In this document: positions 1-13,058 of the stretch, piece by piece
Layout of the letters: each line of letters starts with the position of its first letter
Position numbering within the stretch: the first letter of the stretch is position 1
Origin: Xestospongia bergquistia
Taxonomy: Eukaryota; Porifera; Demospongiae; Haplosclerida; Petrosiidae
Length of the DNA stretch: 64,000 bases
Assembly (NCBI GenBank): GCA_963965975.1
Contig: OZ014412.1
Location: 8,990,708 to 9,054,707 of the forward strand
Direction: 5' to 3'
Position numbers and translations under genes: made by a program
The notes under the pieces: model-generated
Database searches by the model: none
Seen by the model: only the letters and a program-made list of their open reading frames with translations
Told to the model about the DNA's origin: nothing

Positions 1-413
1 CGGATTTTACTGAACACAAAATTATGCAAGGATCATTTTGAAGTCAGTGTTTCTAATCAATAGTTTACTATTTGTCCAATCAAATTATACTCTTAGTGCG
101 ACATTTCATAGATAGCTTCACATAAAGCAACATATAAAACCAGAGAGAATTATTAGATTTATAATTATGGGTTTATTAACAACCTTGCCCAAGACTTTTC
201 CTACTATTATATGCCATACAATTTTAGCTACATTGCTTTGGCAGTGTCTAAGTTATTATTCTTTACATGCAGATTCACATGCTCCCCAGCTAGGATTACA
301 TGTGATATGTGATGATGGGATTATACAGAAAGTAGTCAGCAGAATACATCACTATAAAATTAGTGGGATTTGCTCTCAGTTTTACACAACTTGATAATGT
401 TAGAATCAAACAT
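1..413. other. intergenic, no gene seen
   Basis: AT-rich sequence with only a short open frame (167-394, + strand) that lacks recognisable domains or coding signals. No RNA gene or repeat was recognised. Recognisable NLR sequence begins only at about 414. Confidence 0.5.
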
Positions 414-1605
414 GATAATGCAAAGAGTCACGATTTTCATTAAGTAAAGGTGGTGATGTGTTTGTTTATAATTTTCTTCACTCAACTATTCAAGAGTTTC
501 TGGCTGCCTACCATATACATTTTCGAGACAAGAAATGATGCTATTGCTTCCAAGCTTTTGTGAGAGCAAGAAATAATGGAAGTATGTTGTCTTAAACCAG
601 TTCCTATTCTATCAGATATGTATGTGATAGGATCTTGTATAGCTTTAGGAAAATGTAAGTGGAGACTTGGTTTTACATTATGTAGTATTATTAGTGAGCA
701 TGTGGAAATATTTGTATCTGGGTTGTTTTCTAAAGGTGAGGTTAAAGGTGAAATTGAGAATCTTAGTTTTTCTCTTCACAATAATGGTTTAAGCTCTTTT
801 TTCAAATTACCTAAGTGTATTCTAAACAACTTACACTATCTCAATTTGTGAGGTGTTGAAGTTGATGTAGGCTGTTTACATGATCTAGTGTCAGCAACTC
901 CAGAACTTGTTATTTTGAACAAATTTCTTTTTCATGATAACAATTTCAAAAAAAAGAGCAAAAAGATTTTTTTGAAGCACTCTGTCACTCTAAATCTCTT
1001 GAACATGTTTCGTTCTCTACACTTAGTCCTGGTGAGTGTGTGTTATTGTTAACTAATTCACATACTCTTCACACAATAGAACTTTACCAACTTTCACCTC
1101 ATAGTGTTGGAGCTGTTCTTGGACACTTATCAAAAAGTACTAATCTTAAAAACCTTCAAATTCACCAGAGTCAATACTGAGTTTGTTTGTAGCCTTCTGA
1201 CAACTTTACCTTCCTCTTATCTCAAGTCACTTGAGTTTATTAATTGTGCTATAGACTCAGCTAGTTTGTATTATAGCTAATGCAGTGATGAACACCCCAT
1301 CATTAGAGAAACTAAACATCAATAATCTAATAGATGATGAAGGGGGCCATCATCTTGTTGATATGATACAATCACTGACTATAACAAAATCTTCAAACCA
1401 TCCTGGTATATGGAAATCTCAGTTCAGTGAAGTACATCTAGATTGCAATCCTTTTACTGAAAGAACTGTCTTGAGGCTCTTTGATGATTTCTTATTATAT
1501 CAACCACAACCATACATACATCTTCATTTATCATCGCAATGGCAAGAATATGTAACATCCAAGTATGGTAGAGTCTGAAAATATTTGCAATTTGGTAGAG
1601 TATAA
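414..1605 (+). pseudogene. NLR C-terminal (NACHT tail plus LRR) relic
   Basis: This is a decayed 3' fragment of an NLR closely related to the gene at 52401-57262. It starts with the post-NACHT helical motif (F-L-H-S-T-I-Q-E-F-L-A-A-Y-H), then jumps across an internal deletion to the segment beginning E-V-C-C-L-K-P and on through the leucine-rich repeats to the C-terminus. Stop codons and frameshifts occur throughout, for example TGA near 561, TGA near 848, and several between 950 and 1270. The last LRR segment (1285-1578) is still open. There is no NACHT P-loop and no upstream exon, so it cannot encode a receptor. The likely origin is partial duplication of the neighbouring NLR family, followed by decay. 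Confidence 0.85.
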
Positions 1606-1608
1606 AAG

Positions 1609-1678
1609 AATTAGCTATAGTAACAATCTAACAAACTGTAATATATTACAGTTTGTTAGATTGTTACTATAGCTAATT
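1609..1678. repeat. perfect 70-bp palindrome
   Basis: Two 35-nt arms (1609-1643 and 1644-1678) are exact reverse complements with no spacer. The arm begins AATTAGCTATAG and ends CTGTAATA. It lies just after the NLR relic. It could be a cruciform-forming site or a tiny foldback element. It is not a bacterial-type terminator. Confidence 0.95.
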
Positions 1679-2026
1679 ATATACATTATATAATGTATTG
1701 TTTTATATACATATATATACATGTATTTTATTTTGTAGTTTTTTGACTCTTCTGTCTGAGCTAGTTATTGGACTTTGTATGAAATTCTTAATTGAAGCTA
1801 ATGAATGCTAATTGTATTCATACTGTGTAGTGTCAATGTGAGTACACCAGTGCCAGCTTATTTTACTTACTTTGTAGTATGGATTTACACGACATATCAA
1901 ATTACAAAAAAATATAACATTTTGCTCAAGGATGAGATGACAAAACATCAATTTTGTAAAGATCTTGACATGTGATTCTTTAAATACAGTAGTGCTCTTA
2001 TATGTCAGGAATCACACGAATCTGGC
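1679..2026. other. intergenic, upstream of the NLR at 2144
   Basis: AT-rich spacer with TATATA-type runs near 1680-1720. No coding signal or repeat was recognised. Confidence 0.4.
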
Positions 2027-2035
2027 ACCGGAAGT
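2027..2035 (+). promoter_or_regulatory. ETS-type site (ACCGGAAGT)
   Basis: An exact ETS/GABP-like core lies 109 bp upstream of the predicted ATG at 2144, in the expected promoter-proximal position. ETS factors occur in animals generally. Function here is inferred from the match and its location only. Confidence 0.4.
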
Positions 2036-2143
2036 TGCTTGCTGTAAAATGAAGTCATACATGGGGGAAATCCGTCGACAAGGTGGAGTTGCCGGCAAGT
2101 CAGCGTTTTTTATCACTGTAGAACCGACACTCGTAAGGTTTCT

Positions 2144-5100
2144 ATGGCTCACTCTGATAAAAGTAAATTATTTGATCATATCGTATGTATTATTTCTTTC
2201 CATTATACGATCATTTTTATATAGAGAGTTCACTAGAACAAGAGATATTTCAATGTCATTATTCTAAACTTTATGACTACTTGAGTAGCTCTGATAGTGA
2301 AGTCATTAGCCTTACAAATAGTCTGTACAGTGAACACATTGTTGGTAAACCAATAAAAGATAAGATACACACAAGTATAGGGACATCAGCTGGTGACAAA
2401 GCCTGTATACTACTGGATTCTGTTGAATTGACAATATTAACTCATCCCAAACATTTTCGGACCTTTTGTTCTATTCTAGCAAAGGTTTCAGACAATTTGA
2501 AGAAGTTATCTGATGAGCTAATAAGTAAATATGGTGAGTTCTAAATAATGCTGATCATTATTTATTAAATAATGACATTTTAGATGCCAGACAGAAATCT
2601 AGAGTCAAGAAATATGAAAGCTGTAGTGAAGTTTTGCCATCATCAAATGAAGGTGAGGTGACTATTAATAATGTTCATATTGACATTAAGTGTAGATGAA
2701 ATCCAGGTAGAATGGCACCAGCTTTCAAATTCAACTAGCTCTCAAATTCTTTGTGATGATTTGAAAGAGCATGAAGTCAAAGGTATAACTTCAACAATTG
2801 AAGAGTCAGAAGATAAGCCAGAACCAAATAATACTCCCTTACTTTCTGATAAGCATTCTATTCTGCAACCTGAATATCATTCTCAGTACTCCTTTCCCAA
2901 AACAAAACAACCAAATATTTCTGTCAACTTTGATCGTTCAAAAAGTGATCCTGCTTACATTCCTAAGATACCAAAGTCTCCCTATACAAAACAATTGAAC
3001 AATCCTGCTTGGCAAGTCTTTGATAAATTCTTTGATCAAATTGTTAACATTATTAGCAGTGATGAGGTTCTTTGTGCAAATGTTCTTGAGCAATTATCTG
3101 CAACGTTTCTCATATATGTTGCCAATAAAGAAGTTGTAGATCAGTTGACTTGTCTAGAAATTAAGAGCAGAGCAATGATGAATGCTGTAGGTAGCTTTAT
3201 AAGTAGAGGAAAAGGTCACTACCACTCACTAAGAAAACTTGTGAAAGTGCTTTCATGTTTCGATGAAATGAGACCTTTGGTAAAGGAAATGACAGCAGAA
3301 GGTGAGACTATGATTGTTGTTAATCTATTACCTAATATATATATATATATAGCTATAAAATATGGAGTGGACATGCAGAGACAAACACAAAAAAGTATTC
3401 CACAAAATCCATCCATTCCTTCAGGTAATGTATGGACATATTGTATATTGTATTTTAAATATTACTATAATTTTGAACATATAGATAATGGTATGGTTTT
3501 TGACTCACAAGATGCACATGCTTCTTCAACTATTCACATTCAGAAGTATGCAGACCACTTAAGAAAATGTTACAAACGATGGTGTGCAGAGTCTTCAACA
3601 AAGCCAGCTTTTTATGTTGACTTGGCTGTTGTTGAAAAGGGTGAAAATTATAGTAGTGATGTGTTTTCTACTTTTCGCGGCTCCATTGATGATGTTACTA
3701 AAATGATAAGGTCGATATCTTTAGATGAACTATGTCAAATTCCTTTTGGTTCTTCAATACTTATAGAAGGTGCTCCTGGTATTGGTAAGTCTCGTCTAGC
3801 TTTTGAAATCTGCAGTCAATGGGTTGATAAACAATCACTTGAACAATACTCATTGCTGTTATTGCTACATCTACGTGAAAAATCTATACATAAATCCGCA
3901 TCAGTTGAAGATCTCCTAGGATGTTTTCTTCTTTCTCAATCATGGAAACAACAAGCCATTCAAGATATTATTGATAATGATGGTAGAGGTGTCCTTATAA
4001 TATTAGAAGGCTATGATGAACTTCCTGACAAAGTCATGAAAGACAAAGAATCTGTATTTTTTAAGCTCACGACTTCACTTCCTGAAGCAACAGTCATTAT
4101 TACCACACGTCCTTCAGCAAAGCAGCATTTAAACCATTATAAGCTTTTCTTTTCACAACACATTGAAGTGATTGGGTTCACAAAATCTAGCATTGTCAAG
4201 TATGTGGAAAACTTTTTTGAGCATAGAACAGAACAGATTCAAAGTTTTCATCAGTATGTTGGTAACTTTCCTCAATTTGCAAGTTGTCTTTACATTCCTA
4301 TTATTCTTGAGATTGTTTTAAGAAGTTTTCAATTTTTATCTGATGAAAAACAGGTGGATATACCGCAGAACATAACAGAGTTGTATACACTACTAATCAA
4401 AATGCGAATATATCGACACCTCAAAAGATTACGCCCAGAAGAAAATATACACTTCACTAACTTAGAGGAGTTACCTAAACCGGAGTTAGAAGCCTTTCAT
4501 TGTCTTTGTGAGATGGCATATCAAGGCATACGATATAAAGAAAAACAATTAATATTCTACCAACCTTCTGACCAATATTTTGAAACACTAGGCTTAATGA
4601 GGAAAGAACAGCAACTACTTCCTACAGAAGGTGATGTATTTGCATACAATTTTGTTCATTTAACTATCCAAGAGTTTCTAGCAGCTTACCATTTGCATTT
4701 ATTACCATGTGATGAAATACAAAATTGTTTTGATAAGTACAGAGGTATTCCTTCTCTCTTTAATATGATGCGATTTTTAGCTGGTCTGACAGGGCTCAAA
4801 TCTATATCTCTTTCTATTCCAGAAAATTTATGTGACTTGAATAGTTTTCATCAACTATTTGAAACTAGAAACAATGCACTTATCAGTCACATTTTAAGTG
4901 GTGGAACTGAAGTAGTCTACAAAGTATCACGTGTTCTACCAATCCCTACTCCATATGATATGTACATGCTTGGTTATTGTATTGCTCTCAGTCAGTGTAA
5001 TTGGAAGCTTACGTTCACACTTCGTAATATAAGTGATGAACATTTAGGAATGTTTAAGGCAGGTTTGGTGGCTGTAGATGAACAACCAAATTATCAAATT

Positions 5101-5973
5101 AAGGACATTAATCTTTCACTAAATCCAGTTGGAAATAAAGGGTTTGCCTCTATATTGGATTTACCCCAACATGTATTAAGTAATCTAGTTAGTCTTTGTC
5201 TAAGAGGTGTTAATGTTGATGTAGGCTGTTTGGATGACCTAGTCAAGAAATTGCCATATTTTTCTAAGTTACAAACCTTTTTGTTTCATGACAATCATTT
5301 CGAAGAGGAAGAACAGTTACCATTGATTACAACAGTTTGTCAATCCAAGACAATTCACCATGTGTCATTTTCTAAGCTTAGTCCAGATGAGTGTTCCCAC
5401 CTGTTGACTAATTCAAAGTTGATTTGTAGTTTAGATGTATATCAACTTTCACCTCCTAGTTTTGAAGCTCTTATTACATGCTTATCTAAGGATACTGCTC
5501 TTGAAATATTAGAAATTCATCAGAGTGAAGTCAAAGCTGAATTGATTGCTTACCTCCCTAAAACTCTACCTTCCTCTCATCTCAAGTCACTTGAGTTTAT
5601 CAATTGTGCTATAAACTCTGTTACAGTTCATGTTATAGCTGATGCAGTGATAAGGACCCCAACATTAGAGAAATTAGACCTCAGTGATAACCTAATAGAT
5701 GATGAGGGTGGACATTATCTTGCTGATATGATACATTCAGTAATACATTCAACTCAGACTAACATGAAAAGCCATTTTAAGGAACTATTTCTAGATCACA
5801 ACCCCTTTACTGAAAGTACTATCTCAAGCCTTATTGACGAGCTCTCATTATGTAATCAAAGATCATTTTTAAAGGTTCACTTGTCCTTAAAGTGGAAAGA
5901 ATATGTACAATCATATTCCAATTACCAAAGTGTTGAAGAATATTTGAAATTTGGTAACATGGAAGAATCCTAA
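2144..5973 (+). CDS. NLR receptor: CARD-CARD-NACHT-LRR
   Basis: An apparently intact cytoplasmic pattern-recognition receptor. Predicted exons are 2144-2182, 2227-2533, 2584-2652, 2696-3301, 3353-3424 and 3485-5973, giving 1193 residues. Residues about 14-116 form a CARD-like death fold and about 240-340 a second one. The NACHT NTPase has Walker A GAPGIGKS (about 460-467), Walker B L-I-I-L-E-G-Y-D-E-L (about 535) and an I-T-T-R-P-S sensor (about 570), followed by the I-Q-E-F-L-A-A-Y-H helical motif. Ribonuclease-inhibitor-type LRRs run from about 870 to 1170. In such proteins the LRRs sense or autoinhibit, NACHT oligomerises on ATP binding, and the CARDs recruit adaptors. The first intron is phase 0 and the others phase 1. 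The introns at 3302-3352 and 3425-3484 are multiples of three without in-frame stops, so retained-intron products would stay in frame. The start was chosen because 13 codons lead directly into a GT donor. The ligand is unknown. Confidence 0.85.
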
Positions 5974-5985
5974 CAAATCTATCTA

Positions 5986-5991
5986 AATAAA
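5986..5991 (+). other. polyadenylation signal AATAAA
   Basis: A canonical hexamer 13 nt after the stop codon of the NLR ending at 5973. Confidence 0.6.
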
Positions 5992-6827
5992 TATGACACA
6001 TGATCAGCTGCTTCTGCTCTGTGTTTCTTTTTCTCTCCATTTTTACATGATGTTTTCTTGAGAATTGTCTCCATAAAAAACAAACTATTATTATAACTTC
6101 TATCGTCCTGTTATTGTGCCAACTTGCTCCCATCTGAGATCTTTTATCACTAACTACTCATCACGGAATACGTTAAAATAATTATCCACAGTTCTTTCAG
6201 TTACTTCTACTACTCTCTAAAGATATTGAAACCCTGGCTCTCATGCAGGCTAAATAACTTTGTTAAATGTGTCAGTAATGCACAAGTGAGCATTGTTGCT
6301 TAACAGGTCTCATTTCCACAACAAGGCAGTGAACTTAAGCAAATAATTGGTTGCAAAATCTTTATGTGTATGTGAAAATTCTTGACTGAGATCTTTTTTA
6401 TGGTATGATATGAAATTGTAGTATAATGCTGTGTGTAGATAAGTCAACAACCAGTCTATATATATATAGTTAATGTACAATCTGTCTTCATTACATGTGT
6501 TACATGTTTGTTTATTTATAACATAAATAAATTTGTTTACTAGTTTATACACCAAATAGTCTCTTATCTGAACTTTTGCCATGTAATTCAAAACCTATAT
6601 ATACCATGCATAAACTCACACACATAGAATAGAGAAAGAATGAACAATGAATGAATTATAGACAAAAACAGACAGCAGGTTACCATATTATAAAATATAT
6701 TAAAGATATTATATTCTTTTTATCATGAACAAATGATTACCACTACTTTGTACAATTAGTGAAGATTTTATAAAAAGTTAATCAAATAAATACATAAAAA
6801 TGATGCATTTTAGTTTGTGAGATACAA
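5992..6827. other. convergent intergenic spacer
   Basis: Lies between the 3' ends of the (+) NLR and the (-) NLR. Short open frames on the minus strand have no recognisable domains. No repeat was recognised. Confidence 0.45.
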
Positions 6828-9800
6828 CTAACTTTCTTCTTTTCTTTTAAATTGGAAATGTTTATCGACTACACGATAGTTAGGATGAACTTGAATGCAT
6901 TCTTGCCATCTTATTGACAAATGAAGTATTAAAGGTGACTCTGGATGACAAAAGAAGACATCTATGAAATTTGAAATTGTTTTTTCACTAAATGGATTGT
7001 GAGCTAAAGTTATTTCTTTTAACTGATGTGTCCAATCAGATTGCTCTGAAGACTGCACTAATATTAATGATTGTATCATATCCACAAGATAATGTCCACC
7101 TTCATCATCTATTAAGTTATCATTGAGGCTTAGTTTCTCTAATGATGGGGTCTTCATCACTGCATCAGCTATAATACGAACTGTAACAGAGTCTATAGTG
7201 CAATTGACAAACTCAAGTGACTTGAGATGAGAGGAAGGTAGAGTTTTGGGGAGGTAAACTATAGAATGAGCTTTGACTTCACTCTGACAAATTTGAAGGG
7301 TTTCAAGATTGCTACCATTTGATAAGCATGTGACTACAGCTTCAACACTAGGAGGTGAAAGCTGACACATTTCTAATGTACAAATCGACTTTAAGTCATT
7401 TAGCAGCATTGAACACTCATTTGGGCTAAGATTAGAAAATGACACATGCTGAAGTACATTAGATTGACAAATAGCTGAAATTAGTGGTTGTTGCTCACCA
7501 CTTTTGAAATGATTATTACGAAATATCATTTTTTGTAACTTGCATAGATGTGGCCATTTCTTGATTAATTCATCCAAACAGCCTACATCAACACCAATAC
7601 CTCTTAGACGAAGGCTAAATAGATTATTTAATACATGTTGGGGCAAGCATAATAGCAAGGTAATCCCTTTATTACCAAGTGGATTTAGTGAAACATTAAT
7701 GTCTTCAATGTGATATCTTGGTTGTATATCTTTATTTGTCAGGCCTGATATAAACATGTCAAAATGCTCATCAGTTATGTGACGTAGTGTGAAGGTAAGT
7801 TGCCAGCTACACTGACTTAGAGCAATACAATACCCCAACAAAAACATTTCTTGTGTATTAGGAATTGGCAAAACACGTGATACTTTTCGAGCTTGATCCT
7901 TGATGCTTAAAATTTCACTGATACGTTCATCGTCCCTTGTTTCATATAATTGGTGAAAAATATTCATGTGAGAAATATCAGGGGGAACATAAAGTAAAGC
8001 TGATTGTAGCCTTGTTAAGCCAGCCAAGAAAAGCATCATAACAGAAAAAGCAATAACGTGATTGTATCTGTCAAAATGGTTTTGTATTTCATGAGGTGCC
8101 ATTAAATGAATATGATAGGCTGCCAAAAACTCTTGAATTGTCAAGTGAAGAAAACTATAAGCAAATGTATCACCACCTTCACTTGGAAGTACTTGTGGTT
8201 CTTTCTGCATTAATCCTAATGTGTTTAAATTGTTTAAATAAAAAACTAATTGTCTTTGTTTTTGGTGATTTAGGAATCCTGAATAAGCAAGATGACAAAG
8301 GCTGTGAAAGTCATCTAACTCAGGTTGAGGCAGGTCTTCTAAACTAGTAAAATTTATGCTTCTGTCAGGATTTTGATCTTTTAAGTGACAATATATAAGC
8401 ATTCTGATTAGCATTTCATATAGCTCTGTGTATGTTAATGTTGTTGATTGAGTAAGGTTTTTATCAATAATAAACTGTTCACTAAACACATCTAATACTA
8501 TAACAAGAATAATAGGGATATGAAGGCACTCTTCTAATTTAGGAAACTGTTGTAAACATTGCTTAAATTTATGAAGAAGCAGATCATTTCCTTCAAAAAA
8601 CTTTGTTACATACTTGCTAATGCTGTCTTTTGTAAAACCAAGCACTTCAATATGCTGTGTGAAGCAAAGTTCTTTCTTTAAATAGGGCTTAGCGGATGGA
8701 CGACTTGTAATTATAATAGTTGCTCTAGGAAGAGTATTAATAAGCTCAAAGAAAACTGATTGACTATTAGCTGCAATATATTCAGGGAGTTCATCAAAGC
8801 CTTCTAAAACAATGAGCACATCCTTACCACTGGAATCAATGATTGCTTGAATGGCTTCTTGTCTCCAACTTTGGGAGCGAAGGAAGTATCCTAGAAGATT
8901 TTCAACAGATGACAATTTCTGCACAGCTTCATCTCTTAGACGCAATAACAAAAGTACTGAGAAATGTTGAAGAGCTTCTTTGTCAACCCAACGATGACAT
9001 AGCTCAAAGGCTAACATAGATTTACCAATACCTGGAGCACCCTCTATAAGATATAATGACTCCAATGGGATTTCACAAAGTTCTTCCAGAGATATTGGTG
9101 TTTTCTTTCTAAGAATATCATCAACAGAATGATGAAGAGTAGACTTAGAAAATTTATCATTATGATTTGGATCATTTCCAACTACAGCCAAATCTACATA
9201 CAGTTTTGTTCTTGCTGGGGACCACTTGGGATCTGGTTTCCATCGTTTATAACATGCCCTTAGATGGTCTGCATATTTGTGAATGCAATCAGGAATAATG
9301 AGAGGAGATTCTTTATCCATGACAACACCTTTAAAAATTAAATAAAAAGCACAGCCATGATGTTATGCAACTTACATGACAAGTCAATGGCTTTTGAAGT
9401 ACTCTCTTGCTTTAATCTGCCAGCATGTTTATAAGCTCCCACTTTTAAAGCTAAGAAAGAGAAAACCATTCTCTTACAGTATATTATCAGTCTAATATTA
9501 CCTTCCTCCTTTAGTTTGTCACTGATCATTTTTGTTTCCTGAAAATTTGAAAATATTTCCACAAGTTTAAGTAGACAAATCTTAAACTTTGTGTGTTTAC
9601 TTATAAAAGTTCCAACAGCCTCCATTATTGCTCTGGTTTTAATATCTGGACATGTCAATTGATCTATGACATACTTTTCAGATATATTGATTAAAAACTT
9701 TTCATGAAAATCTTCAAGAACTTTAGAACAGAGAACTTGATCATGACTGAGAATTTCAACAATTTTGTCATAGTATTTGTCAAAAACTTGCCATGAACAA

Positions 9801-11173
9801 TTATTAGGCTGTTTAAGATAATGGTCACAATTATGTCTTCGACCAGAACGCCTAGGATGACTTTTTGAGCGATTAAAAGGAAATGGTGGTTTGTTACAAC
9901 TAGGCACCGATGACTGAGATTGGTATTCACGTTGAACAAGAGAATGCTTTTCAGATGTTACTTCATGATATCTTAGCTTTGATTTAACTTCAGAGTTATC
10001 TACAGGTGTGTATATCAAGTAAGAGAGAAGGATAAACAACATACCTTGTTGGTTGACATGAACTTTGTTGGTAGCCAATTTTTTAAGAGTAGGACCATCA
10101 AGTTGAGTATTGACACCTTTAAGCATGTAGGAAAAAATTTAAAGTAAACATTAAATACAATTGACCAATATATGGTTATATGATGAAAAAATATATTTGA
10201 TACAAATAACAATTAAGCCTTATACTGTTTTGATTTCTAACGTATATTATACTATAGAAGTGTCTGTAGACTCTGTTCACATATATAGCTGTATAGATAA
10301 CTATGATGAATTGTTTATTGTTAGACAAAATTAGATGCTGTGCCAGGACTGTTACTATGGACATCATAATATACACTTCATTGCATTTTGTAGAGATTCA
10401 TGAGAAGCCAAAATGATTCAATTAAAACAACCAATTTATGCAAGCAATACAATATAAATCATAGCATGTAACCATAATAATAATAAGTTATTTTAACAAC
10501 CGACTTTAGCTTATATATGGGGAATCCAAATGTTTATTCACTATATGGTTTGTTAGCATATTACAAAGGAACAAATTATACAGTCAGTAATTTATATGAA
10601 TTATGGATTTCATAGTAATCTATTCATGTAGTCTACAAATTGTTGGTTAAAGTAACATATTAATTATTACAGTGATCAACCTACTTGATGTATCTTCTAT
10701 AATCTTCTGATTTCCCTGTATTTGACTAATAAAATAGTCCATAACAAACTCAGCTAGTTCAAGTTTTTCATCTTGTATAAAGATCTTCACCAGTGCCAGA
10801 TAGGTAGCATCACTACCATTCTTTTCTAAATAATGTTTCTACTATTCTAGATCTTTCATCATCTTTATCTCGTCGGATCTGTTCTGCATCAGCTCTCGTT
10901 AAGTTAAGACTGAGAGCTAGTATAACAATAGACTGAGATACTTGAGTACTTAGCTTTAGAAACAAACTGTCATCACATTTCTTAGACAAATGTTCATTAC
11001 TAAGATATTTCTTTGTGAGGATTGCATCGACTGTAAAGAGAAATAAATGTAGATCTAGTGATACTAGATTCATGAACAGTATTTAATCAAAATAATCTAA
11101 CTGATTGCAAACTGTATTTAGTTGATTGCTATCATTATCACTTACGTAGCTCTTCATTACTAGGAACAGCCAT
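6828..11173 (-). CDS. NLR: (DEATH, frameshifted)-CARD-NACHT-LRR
   Basis: Predicted exons, in transcription order: 11146-11173 (leader M-A-V-P-S-N-E-E-L), 10685-11030 (DEATH), 10045-10116, 9501-9999 (CARD-like), 9376-9450 and 6828-9328 (NACHT-LRR). The last exon is fully open. It has Walker A GAPGIGKS, Walker B L-I-V-L-E-G-F-D-E-L, sensor I-T-S-R-P-S, the I-Q-E-F-L-A-A-Y-H motif and LRRs. The DEATH exon lacks 8 nt near 10827 relative to the paralogue at 62026-62382, so the frame stops at ...R-K-E-W. Unless this is a sequencing error, the first start yields only a DEATH stub of about 88 residues. The CARD-NACHT-LRR part would then need a downstream start. Close paralogues lie at 14209-17997 and 58161-62515. 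The gene diverges from a DEATH-gene relic with only about 95 bp between start codons. Confidence 0.75.
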
Positions 11174-11268
11174 CGTAACTATGTAACTGTGCTTATATTA
11201 TAGGTGGGCTCCTTTGTCATGTGATATGTGACGTCCCTAACTCCTGCAGGTCACGCCCATGGTAGATT
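11174..11268. promoter_or_regulatory. putative bidirectional promoter, NLR / DEATH gene
   Basis: Only 95 bp separate the divergent ATGs (11173 minus, 11269 plus). Blocks shared with the equivalent gap at 62516-62602 are GTCATGTGAT (11216-11225), GACGTCCCTA (starting 11230, within TGACGTCC), GGTGGG and a CGCCC motif. TGACGT is a CRE/ATF-like core and CATGTG an E-box-like core. Regulatory function is inferred from conservation between paralogous pairs. Confidence 0.55.
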
Positions 11269-11932
11269 ATGGGAAACAATTAAATCATAATGTAAATAGT
11301 CAACTAGGTAAGATGATGCTTGTCAAATTGTTATCAACATTATTTGTCATCACTTTTGTAATTTTTATAAGTATCTAAATGTTAGCTGTTTAAAGGATGT
11401 TAGTTGTTTTAATAAAGAGTTTTTCTTCACTGGGTAAACAGTTTCCCCTTGGCCTCCACTGGGCCTTATGTCACCTACTCTGAAAGCCATTGAAACAGAC
11501 CACAAAGATAGTGTGGAAAGAAGTCTACAAGAATGTTTAACTTGTTAATTGAGTAGAGCTGAAAAAGTTGATGAATATGGAGGTATTTAAGAAATTGGAG
11601 AAGTTTCTACTGCTGACAGTGTTATAAAATCATTAAGTAGAAAATCCACAGACATTTTCAATCATATTTTTTTATCTTTAACCAAAAACTTGTAAAATGT
11701 TACAGAAATGTTTTGATGAACTCATGCCTGATCCTATTCCTATGGAAGTATCCATGCAAGTTATTATGTACAGAGGGAATCATTTCTAAGGAGACATTTC
11801 ATGAAGTAGAGTTCTGGGGGCTTACTATCAGATAGTCCATTAACAGTACTGTTTACTATATTATCTGATGATCCTAGTCTATTGGGAGTACTTGCTAGAG
11901 TTTTATCACAATCAGAAGATACAATACATGTA

Positions 11933-11938
<6 letters not shown>

Positions 11939-11981
<43 letters not shown>
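11939..11981. repeat. (TA)n microsatellite
   Basis: A run of about 21 TA units inside the second death-fold segment of the DEATH-gene relic. It disrupts the reading frame. Confidence 0.9.
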
Positions 11982-11985
<4 letters not shown>

Positions 11986-12772
11986 TATATAGCATAATAT
12001 GTATTCAAACTGTATGGTAAGCTGTTTAAATTCAAAGAAATGTGATCATTATTTCACATACAGAGGAAAGCTTTCCCAAAGCCCCCTTACAATCATCAGG
12101 TAGGTTGTTATTGTACTTTGAACTGAAGTATGTAAAGATGGTTGAACGTTGTAATAAAACTATTTTACATGACATTACTTTGCTGCATATGAACACACTG
12201 ATTACCATTGATTACCACTAACATTGTATTATTAAAACGATGTAATCTGAACAAATAATCACTTTTCTATAATAATGTAGTTGTTCCTTTCAGATGCTAC
12301 CACTCATTATAATACTCAAACTATATCAATGACTGCCCAAAGTTAGTCCATGCGGTATTCAATATGCATTGTAATACCGTAACTTTCTTTTATAGGTACC
12401 ATAACACAGTTTTATCTCTCACCTACTTATAAATACAATTTTGATCAGTAAGAGCAAAACCAGGAAAGTTTTTTTTTGTGGTATGACCTCTTATTGAATC
12501 TGCTGTTACATCCAAATTGAAAGACCTCAAGACATTTCTTTGAATGTGTTTCCCAGAATTAAAACATCTATTGTCTATATCTGAATCATTTGATGATGTT
12601 ATGGATGTAGTACGAGAGAAATGTACAATAATCAATGTAGCTTGCTATTGTCGAGTATTAAAAGATTGAAAATGCTGAAACTCAAATTACATCCTACAAG
12701 TCGGAAGTTGATACGTTCTGTGAATTTGTCAAAGTCAGTGTGTGTGAAAATGAGGACTTCATGCCAGATTCA

Positions 12773-13058
12773 TGTTGAACAGAAAAGGTAGCTATCTTCA
12801 CGTAATACTAGAGTATCAATAGAATGATTATACAGACACAACCAAATAGACTTTACAGAAATAAGTAGAAAAGAATAGAGACAAGAGCATCAATAAACAA
12901 ATACAGACAACAACAATACACGTGCTAAGTCACACATTATATACCCAGTCAAAGTTCTAGAAAGTTCCAGATAGTAACATGTGTTCACACCTAATAACAA
13001 TAATTATAATAAGAGCATACATGAAGTACAATTAGTTAAAACTGTCTTATCTTCAACA
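12773..13058 (-). mobile_element. solo LTR, 286 bp, TSD ATTCA
   Basis: The element begins TGTTGAA and ends TTCAACA (TG...CA ends, 7-bp inverted repeat). It is flanked by the 5-bp direct repeat ATTCA (12768-12772 and 13059-13063). The paralogous sequence near 31530 runs straight through this site, so the empty site is visible. On the minus strand a TATATAA motif sits internally, suggesting minus orientation. These are the hallmarks of an LTR retrotransposon solo LTR. No internal retroelement coding sequence is present. Confidence 0.85.

Noticed and set aside
167-394. 75-codon open frame at the window start
   Set aside because: No domain, no splice context and no similarity to the neighbouring families.
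5831-6133. Open frame antisense to the end of the NLR at 2144
   Set aside because: Shadow of the NLR coding sequence running into the spacer, without domains.
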